DNA from: Taudactylus pleione
Lineage: Eukaryota; Chordata; Amphibia; Anura; Myobatrachidae
Assembly (NCBI GenBank): GCA_031769625.1
Contig: JAUIMM010000584.1
Span: forward strand, 62,001 to 126,000
Direction: 5' to 3'
DNA length: 64,000 nucleotides
Part shown: one piece after another, positions 43,601 through 55,600 of the stretch
How the letters are laid out: each line of letters begins with the position of its first letter
How positions within the stretch are numbered: the stretch's first letter is position 1
Position numbers and translations under genes: made by a program
The notes under the pieces: model-generated
The model's input: only the letters and a program-made list of their open reading frames with translations
Told to the model about the DNA's origin: nothing
The model's database searches: none

Positions 43601-46600
43601 CAATGTGTGGATTGACATTTGCCATGACAATATTTTATCAGAAAGCTCAAATACTGAGACCAACTCTTTAAGAAATCTACTGCCATGTTCCCTGATTACA
43701 ACCAAAGAATTTAACCTGAAAGAGCCACTATATTGCCTTAAAAACAATGACCAATCTAGTCTGCCCATAACTTTAGTTGAGGAACAGAGTATTGAGCATG
43801 AAAACATTCATAGCCTTGATGATGACCACAACGGATTGGCCCGCTTACCTCCCGATATCATAGCTAATATATTTGCAGAGAAGCAGGAAAGTCTTCGTTT
43901 GGCAGATGGTACTTGTCAAAGTACATCTGACTTATCAAACCTGTTACCTTTGATCAAATATGATACGTTACCGTACACAACCACTGGAGGTCCTCTCGAG
44001 CTCCGCCCTCTTCCTGACACAACTTCAATTAATTGTGTAAACATTAATCTGACGGTGAAAGGTGACATCACAGGGAATGTTTCAAATGACAGTGATTTGG
44101 ATTTCAGTAAAGCTGAAAGTGTTAGTATGCCAGAAAAAGGGCATCTGTTACAGTGTAAGTCCTTAACTGAGGAATGTGACTCTTTCAATGAAGGGGAACC
44201 AAATACTACATGTGCAAATGACACATATATAATAGATCCTTACTTTAATGTGGCCTCTGAACAAAGCTTTGCAACAGCATTGCCGGTTGTGCTTTCAGAC
44301 ATAACACTCAAAATTGAAAAATTTAACATTTCTGTGAAAGAGGATGAAGACTGCCACCAACATGTGTTAACTGAAGCTATTGACCCTGTTGTAGGCAGTC
44401 TTGCAATTGAGAAGTTATCATCCTCTTTCCCAGACACTTCCGTGGATGCCCTAAAACCAAGTGAACTAGCACCTGCAGAGATGGGTGACAAACCTCATAT
44501 TATCCTTAGCCCTGTAGTTACAGATGAGGCAGCAGTGTGTCTTCTGCCTGGCATAAGTAGTGCTTGTTTGCCTCTTAATGGCTCTGACTGTTGGACTGAT
44601 CATGAAATATTTTCACACAACACAGAGGAATGTACAGGAAACAATTACTTTAATAAGTTAGAAGATGCAAACAAAGATTTTGCATCTATAGTAGGTACGC
44701 CAGGTTTTATATTGACTGCACCTGCACATTGTGTTGAATCCCAGTCAACGTGGCTCACTCCTATCTCTAATATACAACAGACTTGTCAATCTAATCCATC
44801 TTCTGGACCACAAAAAAGCTTGGATCATGTCTCTTCAATTACGTATGATTGCCCCACTCCAGTTATATCGACTCAATCAAGGCTTCATGAATTCCCTTTG
44901 TTCAGCAGGAGTATGTTTAAAAAAGTGACTCCAATGATGTCTGCCTCACCATATGAATCTGGGACATCTATGACCCCAATATTGACCTCTGATGTGGTCA
45001 CATGGACAACACCTATAATGCTTCTGAACAAAAGTATGAACACTTCATTGGATATTGTATGTAGGGCGGAGAGCAGTTCAAAGGATAATGCCTCCGAGAC
45101 AGATGCCTTGTTGTGGAAGTAAGTACAATGTTATGTGTTTACTACCTTTAGAGTTTTATTTACAAAGTGGTGGCTTGTAGTCTGGCCAATGTTGGTTTTG
45201 TCTTAAATGATTGTTACTTAATAACATCAGACAGTCAGACTCGCTGGGAACCTGGCAATGCCTGCAGTTTGCGGGCTATTACATTTAGCCCCTTAGGGGG
45301 AGATTTCATGAAACTTGGAGAGTGCTAAAATTGTGAGAGAAAGCACCAACCAATCAGCTCCTGTCACTTTACAGCATGTGTTTGAAAAATTACAGTTAGG
45401 CACTGATTGGTTGGTGCTTTATCACAATTTTAGCTCTCTACAAGTGTTATTAAATCTCCCCCTTAGTTTTTTCTATTCATCTATAGCACTAGTTTCTGTG
45501 ACTTGCTCCTACTTGGTAATGTACAGTTCAATAACTTAATGCTAGGTACACACTGGCCGATATATCAGCCGACCGCCCGTACACTTGCTGTAGAGGCTGC
45601 CGTTGACTGACAGCTCATATGGGCGAGCACATGTGAATGCCTGCCCAGTTGTCACAACACATCGGGTCGACGATTGGTAAGTGTATGCACTTGCCAATCG
45701 TCAGATAGGACGGCCGAGGAAATGATTGCATACATTTTTACATTTCTATTTTAATACTATTTAGTTGGGCTATAAATTCATCTTATAATGGGTGAAATAT
45801 TAATACAAAGAATTGTGAAAAGAAAATAAAGATGTGTGTTGGAAGAGGGCTAAGTGTCTATCAATGATTGTCACAATATCCTCTATCAAGGATAGGCAAT
45901 ATGTGGTACTGTGGGACTACACATCCCAGCATGCACTGCCAATTTTACTGTTGAAGAATGCTAAAACTAGCAGGACATGCTGGGATGTGTAGTTACTTAG
46001 CAGCTGGAGTGCCGCAAGTTGCCTATCCCTGCCCTATATCATTTTGTGGATTGCTTTTGTGAATAAGACGGTGTGAATTTTGCTTACATTGCAAAGGCTG
46101 TTCTTAAACGTTTTGAGGATTGATGGGAGGTGCTTGATAGTTTATCAAAGATATTAGCGCTATAATTATTAGGTGTAGAAACTAAATCCCTCCTAGTGCA
46201 CAGCAATGTCGAGAACCTTTGCCACAGTGGCAGTGAGGACTTCCTAGATCTAAACGCACAGAACAAGAAGACTGTTGCATAGTAGAACATTGGATGGGAG
46301 CACAAACAAAGACTTATCAGCTCCTTAAAAGTAGAGATACAAGATCTCGGTAACAATAAATATCACCAATCCTAAATTTGTACATTCACAACAATATTGT
46401 CTGCAAGTACTAATATAAAATCTGTATCTATAGAATACCTGGCTCTGTATTAGAGCATCAACTTCGTAAAATGAATTGAGTTAAGAGAAATAGTACAACT
46501 GTAATTCGGCCCAAATGAACTTTGACTGTGATGAGGTTTAAAAAGTGAAAGCTCATTTTACTATTTATAAAACACACAATAAGTGAAACCGTATCTGACT

Positions 46601-49600
46601 AGTTATAAATTAACACTGAATACACTCACATTAAATTGATACAAGATCATTATGTAACAACAAAGGGATTAGGTTTCATGAGTAATAGAATAGGAATCTG
46701 GTGTCACAATATGATTAAGCCCAGCAGGCTCTGTGAAAAGTGGAGTAATAGTGAGTTAGCTATACCAGAGCAATATCGATTTTATTTATTTTTTGGAGTA
46801 ATTTACTGTAATAATAGGAGTGATACTTCACATTGCGTATAATTAAAGGTAACTTTGAAGGCTATTAATTGGGAATATTAATAAATAACTAAATATGAAA
46901 TCTCTCAAATACATACATGGTAATTGATCACAGCAAACATCACAGAATCTGGCAAATATTTCACGTAAAAGGAATATCCAAATAGTAAATAACATTTATA
47001 TGTGGACATTGTATAATGAGAACACAGATACAGTTTGTTAGCCTGGAATTAAACCAGAAAGACTTGCTAATTTGTTGCTGCTGTTTCAAATCTGTGTGAT
47101 ACTTTTTGGACATTTTATAACCAATTTTTTACACAACCAGCTGGCAGTTGATACATTTATTGTTTTTCACATATGTGCATGTTTTTATATTTTTGTCATT
47201 ATTGCTTTCATTGATCCTGTTAAAAGTCAATTCATAACTGAATACTTGATTAAAATCCCTTCATCCATCCATTTGCACTCTTAAGTAATGTTTCTGACAC
47301 TACTGAGACTGCTGTGCGGATCATGGTCGGTATGCTACAAATCGTGAAAAAATGTCAGACCAGAAATATTCGTGCGCCTAAACCTGCAGCACGTGTGGAG
47401 ATTGACAAGAGAGGGGCTCCCAACACCTCTGAAAGCTATATATAACACCAAAAGATAGTAATCTCATACACATGTGCTGGAGTATACATTACATTCCTGT
47501 AAAGAGCGAGTCAGGAAAACTTTTCCTCATCAGTGGACACAGTGGTCTCAAAAACAAATATAAATGAAGGAATATAGTGAAGCACAGTTTAATTATGAAC
47601 ATATACAAATATAACAACAAAAGAAGATCATCATGGGGGTATCCCCAGGCAGCTGAAAGGAAAACAATTACCAGCTGTGGCAAAGAACTGGCAACGGACA
47701 GTTCTTAATAAGCAGTTTGATGTTTTGTCACCGTGTAGTGTCCGGACGCTGCACGAGTGGCTCCGCTTCCAACCTCTGGTATATAGTCCTTCAATCACTC
47801 CTGGTGTCCCCGTACCACCAACGCGTTTCGACCTCCAAATCTGAGGTCTTTTTCAAGGTGCAATCCAAGGTGTATGGTCTCTCTCCAAAAGTCAAACCCT
47901 TAAATACCCCAGTGTCCAATAATCAGAGCTTTTAATAGATGCTATCTAGGTATATATTTTTTGTTTTGTCTAGGGATCCGGTCACACCGGAGCTCTGATT
48001 ATTGGACACTGGGGTATTTAAGGGTTTGACTTTGGGAGAGAGGCCATACACCTTGGATTGCACCTTGAAAAAGACTCAGATTTGGAGGTCGAAACGCGTT
48101 GGTGGTACGGGGACACCAGGAGTGATTGAAGGACTATATACCAGAGGTTGGACGCGGAGCCACTCGTGCAGCGTCCGGACACTACACGGTGACAAAACAT
48201 CAAACTGCTTATTAAGAACTGTCCGTTGCCAGGTCTTTGCCACAGCTGGTAATTGTTTTCCTTTCAGCTGCCTGGGGATACCCCCATGATGAGCTTCTTT
48301 TGTTGTTATATTTGTATATGTTCATAATTAAACTGTGCTTCACTATATTCCTTCATTTATTTTTGTTTTTGAGACCACTGTGTCCACTGATGAGGAAAAG
48401 TTTTCCTGACTCGCTCTTTACAGGAATGTAATGTATACTCCAGCGCATGTGTATGAGATTACTATCTTTTGGGGTTAGGTATGCTACAAATGAACGTGTT
48501 TAGACTGAAGTGTGTGCGCACACCAGTGTGACAAAATAATTTTTATAAGGCTCCAAATTTATACAGGTAGATATTAGTGTTCAATCTAGGTCCAGTGGCA
48601 GGCAGGGCACCGGACCTAGAGCAAGGGCACTTCTGCGCGCACGTGTGAAAAGGGGGTGTGGCCAATGAAAAGGGGGCATGTCTTTATGACGCGTCCCCTT
48701 TCAATCACTCTTGGGGGCGTGCCCGGCACTTACGGACATCACGGCATGCGCACGGCATCCATTCACCGGCAGTGTCCACTGCTCTGCCATTTTCATCACC
48801 CAAGGGACACTGAGGCCCATGGGTGAAGGACAGAACCCGCAGGCTGTTTCAGCAGGGCGCCACGCTGGAGGGCAGGGCGCGGTGCCCCGCTGAAACAGCC
48901 TAGCGGGAACGGGTTATAATTTTGCTGGCGCAAATATATAGATAATAAGCCTCTTAATAAATGTAAATGGAATGTGCCATTTGTTCACTATCTAATGGGT
49001 GTGATAAGGGAATTAAATTAAAGGAGTATGTAAGATATGTTAATATGTTTTTATTCTAGTTTAAAATTAATCATATAAATGAATTATATTAAATATATCT
49101 CTATAATATGTGCTTTATAAATAATTGGATAGCATAGGTATATCACACTTCAATATGTATATACAAAAATTTCCATGATACACAAAAAGATATATAAAAT
49201 TATGTAAAAATATATATTTAAAAAAACAATTAATACTGCAGCTTTGGATGATTAAAAAAAATGAAGAAAAAGGGTTCACTTTCTCCCTTTTGTATAGGGT
49301 GCAAGACTGTTTGTGAAGTTTTGAAAAAACTAGAAAAAAGTATTTTGCCGTGGTGTTGAAACAGATGCAGTCTGCAGTAATATTTTAAGGTGTAAGCCTG
49401 CCTTATATCAAATTGATATAATGTTGCTCCGGCTCTTACCTGGGTCCAGCTATGGTGGCCGCCTAGTCTTTTTGGATGTCTCCGGCGTACGGGTGGATGC
49501 AGTGTGAGCAGGAGCTGTGGATAACGAGGCTGTCAGATGTGCTTCTACGAGATGCGGCTTTCCAGGTTTCTTTCTCTGAGCCACGGCTTTTGTGTTTTCC

Positions 49601-52600
49601 CCGGCGTCCCTGTAGCTCGGCTGAGCTCAAAGCCGGACGGGTCTCCCAAAGAAGGCGTGTGTAGCACTGTTTTAGAGTGTAGGTCCGGTCCCATTCTGTT
49701 TAGCCTAGCGGGAATTCTAAAATATGATTGGTGGCCACCAGCACTGGTTTTGCCTATCATAAAATACATTGACAAACAGTGCAACCCTGTCCACCGCCAC
49801 GTAACTGAACCTGGCCATGCACCTCCATGAAGAATTGTTTTTGGCTGCTATGCCACATACAGGTGACTCGCAGCGCATCCTGCAGAACCCGCTCACTTTT
49901 AAAGTCTCTCAACACCTGTAGCATGTAAAAACGTGCTGTAGCGCGTATTTTGCGATCATTGCTGCTTTTATTCATGAAAGTTTGGGAACCACTGATGTAG
50001 ACAGTGATGAAATGTTGTGAAGTTCGATTTTTGACATATAGTCCCTGTTGGCCCAGTGGTGACTTACAAACCCTAACACTCCTGCCCACAGCCTTACCCT
50101 GTTTACATCCTGACAATGTCGACAAGCTGCCTGTCAACATTTCAACAATGGCAACATAACTGAACTGTTGACACTATGGTGTCGACGTATTATGTTGACT
50201 GTTTGTCGACCTTTTGACTGCTTTTTGGCAACAAAGCAAATCCTGTTCAACAATTCCTAACTAGAGGTATGATCGGGTTTCTTCCAATTGCGAGACAATT
50301 TGTATTTAGCAGCACAAGAAATATGTAAAACCAGCCATTTAGTGCATTTAGCTATTTGGCAGACTGGAGCACAAAGTAACAGATCAACAGGTGATAGAGG
50401 GGCGGTGAGGGCTGTTACAGATGTAATGAGTGACTGGACCAGGTTCCAGTATGGGGCCGTTTTTGGGCACTGCCCATCAAACATGGAAGAACATACCCTT
50501 GTGGCCCCAACATAGGTCAGAGGTGTTAGGAACTAAGGGTCTGATTCAGAGCCGGACGCTATTTGCGGACGGTCGTTCTGATAAAGGGGGTGGCTATTTA
50601 AATGAACCGTTCGCTCTTTGCGGTCTGTTGCCGCCTCTATGTCTGAACGAGCCAACAAAACATGCGGTCGTTTTTTGAAAAATACGCCCCCTCGCCGCTC
50701 GCACCATACGTCATGTCCGCTATTTAATAGATTAATCGAGTACATCGAACAGTGTATGAACTGCTCGCTATTCTTGTGGTTGGTTTTTCCTACCGCAATC
50801 TTGCGAGCAGTGACGTGGTCGATGACGCTGCTGTTTTAATTATGCACACCCTTAAAACGCCCGTTTTGACCTTTAAGCACGCCTGCGTTTGATCTCCACT
50901 CCCCGTTTTCAAGCACCTTCACCTGTTACCACCCACATACGCCTCCTCCTGTCACTCAAAATAGCAGGCATTCGCTATTTAGCGAGCACACGATTTTCAG
51001 CCGCACTGACTGGTTCGCACATGCGTATTACAATCCGTATGCATGCACAGATGTGCGAACATCGCTCGGAACGAGCGGACGGCCGCTTACGAGCGGCTCT
51101 GAATGAAGCCCTAAGTTCCACCTGGTGAGCACTTTCTTTTTAATTGCCACACTGATCGAGCACTTGGATACATTTAAGTATATGGTAGCCCACGTATCAT
51201 CCCGAAGAGGGAGCTTAAATCCAGTTCCCAAGCAGGTTCATGGGCAGACACAAGCTGAGTCCTCTAAAATGGTGGATGAAGTAGTATAGATAAGATATGG
51301 GGACCCTGTCATTGGGTCTGTATATGTAAAGCTGTTCGAAGGATGATGGGTGGCAAAATGACAAATTTGGAGGAATTCATTCCTGAACGTCTGCGGGGAG
51401 AATCTACCTGCAATGTGTCTGAAATTATACTTTCAGAGGCCCAGATAGATGCCATGGAGGACGATTGGCTGGGTGGGAACAAGGGGTGGTTCCATAGAGG
51501 GGTCTGAGGAGAGGGGTATGAGGAAAGGTTAAGCTTTTTATTAAGCTAGTCCCAGTTGGAGAGGGTGAGTGCAACCGTCGGGACTGAAAGATCGGTTCCA
51601 AGTCTGTTTGTGGAGAATGCAGGGTAGGTGGGAGAGTCCACACCAGTCAACTCGTTCTCCAAAATTGACGCACCATTTAGTATGACATGGTGAATCCCTA
51701 GCCACTAATTATTGAATGCTTTATTTACCAAAATATCGTTCCATGTGAATTTGCTAAAAGAGGATTGGAAATGGGATACTACACGTTGGGGCACTGTGAT
51801 TGGAAGTGTCTGAAGTACAGCAATTTTAAAAGGACATTCTTCTTCAGTGCGTTTATGCGGTCCATCCAATATATAAAGTACTTTCTCCAATGCATCAAAT
51901 CCTGGTCTATTGCTTGTAAAGCAATAGACCAGGATTTCATGCATTTGAGAAAGTAAACAATCGCTGGTAGTTAGCCTTATGAAGCTGGTCAAATGTTTTA
52001 GTTATATGAACCCCTAGAGATTGCAAGTAAAGTCAGTTAAACCAGAGCAGTTTTCTCAGAAGAAAATTGCCCCCAAGGAAATTAGTTTTCGACATTTTTT
52101 GGAAAGAGAAACTATTGGGAAATTCAGAAGGAGTTGACAAAGGCCAGGGGAGGAAAGGTTAATTTGGGTATTGTTGCTGTAGGGGTGATGCTAGAGACCG
52201 AAGACAATGATTCATTCAACAATGCATATAGTGTAGAGAGAGAGGAGAGCAGGAGCCTGAGGATGGAACATCTGTGACCACAGTGCAGGGAGGAATCGGA
52301 GGTTAAGATGGAGACAACATTGGTGAGGCATACCAAGAAAGGCTGCAATGTTGTGAAGGGAGTGCACCATTGCCCAAGGCCCTATGAAGGTCCAGAAGGC
52401 TAGGCATGCAGCAGAGACCCTTAGATCTGGCAGAAAGAAGCTCATTGGTAATTTTGGTCAGAGTACAGCCATGGCCAAAAGTTTTGAGAATGACACAAGT
52501 ATTGTTTTTCACAAAGTCTGCTGCTTCAGTTTTTATGATGGCAATTTGCATATACTCCAGAATGTCATGAAGAGTGATCAGCTTAATTGCAATAAATTGC

Positions 52601-55600
52601 TAAGTCCCTCTTTGCCATGACAATGAACTTAGGGCCTGATTCAGAGCCGCTCGTAAGCGGCCGCTCGTTCGTTCCGAGCGATGTTAGCCCAACTGCGCAT
52701 GCGTACGGATCGTTATACGCATGCGCTAACCAGTCAGTGCGGCCGAAATTCATGTGCTCGCAAAATAGCGAATGCCTGCTATTTTGAGTGACAGAAAGAG
52801 GCGTATGTGGGTGGTAACAGGGGAAGGTGCTTGAAAATGGGGAGTGGAAATCAGAACGCAGGCGTGCTTAAAGGTCAAAACGGGCGTTTTATGGGTGTGC
52901 ATATTTAAAACAGCAGCGTCATTGACCACGTCACTGGGTTATTTTATAGTCAGAACTGCTCGCAAAATTGTGGTAGCAAACACCAACCCCAAGAATAGCG
53001 AGCAGTTCATACCCTTGTCGATGTACTCGATTAATCTAATAAATAGCGGACATGACGTAGGATGCGAGCGGCCAGGGGGCGTATTTTTCCAAAAAACGAA
53101 CGCAAGTTTTGTTCGCTCGTTCAGACATAGAGGCGTGAACAGACCGCAAACAGCGAACGGTTCATTTGAATAGCCACCCCTTGTTTTAGAACGAACGACC
53201 GCAAATAGCGAGTGGCTCTGAATGAGGGCCTTAATCCCCAAAACACTTCCACTGCATTTCAGCCCTGCCACAAAAGGACCATCTGACATGTCAGTGATTC
53301 TCTCATTAACACAGATGAGAGTGTTGACTAGGACAAAGCTGAAGATCACTCTGTCATGCTGATTGTTATTCTAGCTTAGACTGGGAGTTTTAAAAGGAGA
53401 ATAGAGCTTGAAATCCTTGTTCTTCCTCTGTTAGCCATGGTTACCTGCAAGGAAACATGTGCAGTCATCATTGCTTTGCACAGAAAAGCTTCACAGGCAA
53501 GGATATTGCTGCTAGTAAGATTGCACCTAAATCAACCATTTATCGGATCATCAACTTCAAGGAGATAGGTTCAATTAGTTATGAAGAAGGCTTCAGGGTG
53601 CTCAAGAACGTCCAGCAATGACCAGGACTTCTCTTAAAGTTAATTCAGCTGCGGGATCGGGGCATCACCAGTGCAGAGCTTGCTCAGGAATGGCAGAAGG
53701 CAGGTGTGAGTGCATCTTCACGCACAGAGAGGCGAACATTTTTGGAGGATGACCTGGTGTCTAGAAGGGCAGCAAAGAAGCCACTTGTTTCCAGGAAAAG
53801 CATCAGGGATAGACTGATATTCTGCAAAAGGTACAGGGATTGGACTGCTGAGGACTGGGGTAAAGTTATTTTCTCTGATGAATCCCCTTTGATTGTTTGG
53901 GGCATCTGGAAAAACACTTGTCCGGAGAAGGAATGATGAGCGCTACCGTCAATCCTGTGTCATGCTAACAGTAAAGCATCCTGAGACCATTCATGTGTGG
54001 TGTTGCTTCTCAGCCAAGGGAGTGGGCTCACTCACAATTTTGCCGAAGAACACAGCCATGAATAAAGAATGGTACCAAAACATCCTCCAAGAGCAACTTC
54101 TCCCAACCATCCAAGAACAGTTTGGTGACGAACAATGCCTTTTCCAGCATGATGGAGCACCTTGCCATAAGGCAAAAGTGATAACTAAGTAGCTCGGGAA
54201 ACAAAACATTGAAATTTTGGGTCCTTGGCCAGGAAACTTCCCAGACCTTAACCCACTGAGAACTCGTGGTTCGTCCTCAAGAAGGCGGGTGGACAAACAA
54301 AAACCCACAAATTCTGACAAACTCTAAGCATTGATTAGGCAAGAATGGGCGGCCATCAGTCGTCATATGACCCAGAAGTTGATTGACAGAATGCCAGGGA
54401 AAATTACAGAGGTCTTGAAAAAGACGGGTTGACACTGCAAATATTGACTCTTTGCATAAACTTAATGTAATTGTCAATAAAAGCCTTTGACACTTATGAA
54501 ATGCTTGTAATTTTACTTCAGTATACCATAGTAACATCTGACAAAAAGGTCTAAAAACACTGAAGCAGCAAACTTCATGAAAACCAATATTTGTGTTATT
54601 CTCAAAACTTTTGGTCATGGCTGTAGTTTTCTGTGGAGTGTAGGGGGCGGAAACCAGATTGGAGAGAAGAATATTTATTAAAAAAAATTTTTTATTAGAA
54701 AGGCAGAGGGTATGTGATCAAGTTGAAAGACCAGGGTGGACTACAGAAGGTGAGGGCATTGGGTAGGAGCTGGTGAGAGGAGGGGTAAGGCTGGGAAGAG
54801 GTAAGGTAAGAACTAAGGTGGGGGGAGTATAGGTTGTAAAAGCTTTGTCAGTTGAGCTAGATGAGTGAGCTGCAGCTCAGGGTAGGCTAACAGTATAGAG
54901 GCCAGATGAAAGGCAGGTAGCAAAGATGACTAATATGACAGTGTTGTACTCTTGAATTGAGGCAGCTTTTCTATGGATTCTGGAAGAAGCTGTTGAAACA
55001 AAGACTCTAAATATGGCAATAGGGTTATTATTTTTAAATACTTGGAAATCATCTTTGTTTAGACTGATTGTATCATACCATAATTTTGAGATCCTTGAAT
55101 TTCTACTTCAGGGTCCATAGGGTATCCACAGGATATCTTGGGGTATAGGTGTGACGTCAGTCATCGGGCACCATAGAGTTAAGCTTTCAGCCTCCCAGGA
55201 TGCACTAGGGTCCCCCTCCTATACCCCGCCCCCGAGCCAAGGCACCTCAGTTTAGTTTGGTGCCCGGCCGGAGTCGGGTGCACCTGTTGGAGTGGGGGCT
55301 AATGCATGCAGCTGTGGCTGCACATCTGGATGTACAGCATGGACAGTCAGTCCTGACGTCCATGCTGTCTTCCCTACACCCCCGCTGGTACAAGAACGCC
55401 GGTACCGATCCGGGGATGCTGGTGAGCATCTGGGGTCACAGCTAGCGGTGACCCCAGATGTTCCGGACCATGGCCGGATCCAAGGGGGACAGCAAGGTAA
55501 GCAGCGGGGTCCCGCGGTCGGTCCCCACTGTTACATGGTCCAGAGTCCCCAGGCAGGGGGCTCCCTGGGGACTGGCTGCAGCGTGGAGCCAGGTAAGAAC

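Larger units (their letters stand above)
52466..54623 (+). mobile_element. Tc1/mariner DNA transposon, inactive
   Basis: Terminal inverted repeats of about 75 bases start CAGCCATGGCCAAAAGTTTT on the left and match the right end (CAGCCATGACCAAAAGTTTT inverted). A TA duplication flanks both sides (52464-52465, 54624-54625). Inside lie a broken transposase (about 53420-54430) and a nested MITE (52632-53230). From memory, this terminus resembles Tc1-type elements widespread in fishes and lampreys. Confidence 0.9.

Noticed and set aside
47489..48431. Paired open frames of 60-95 codons
   Set aside because: They are mirror images in the two arms of a palindromic element; no protein similarity.
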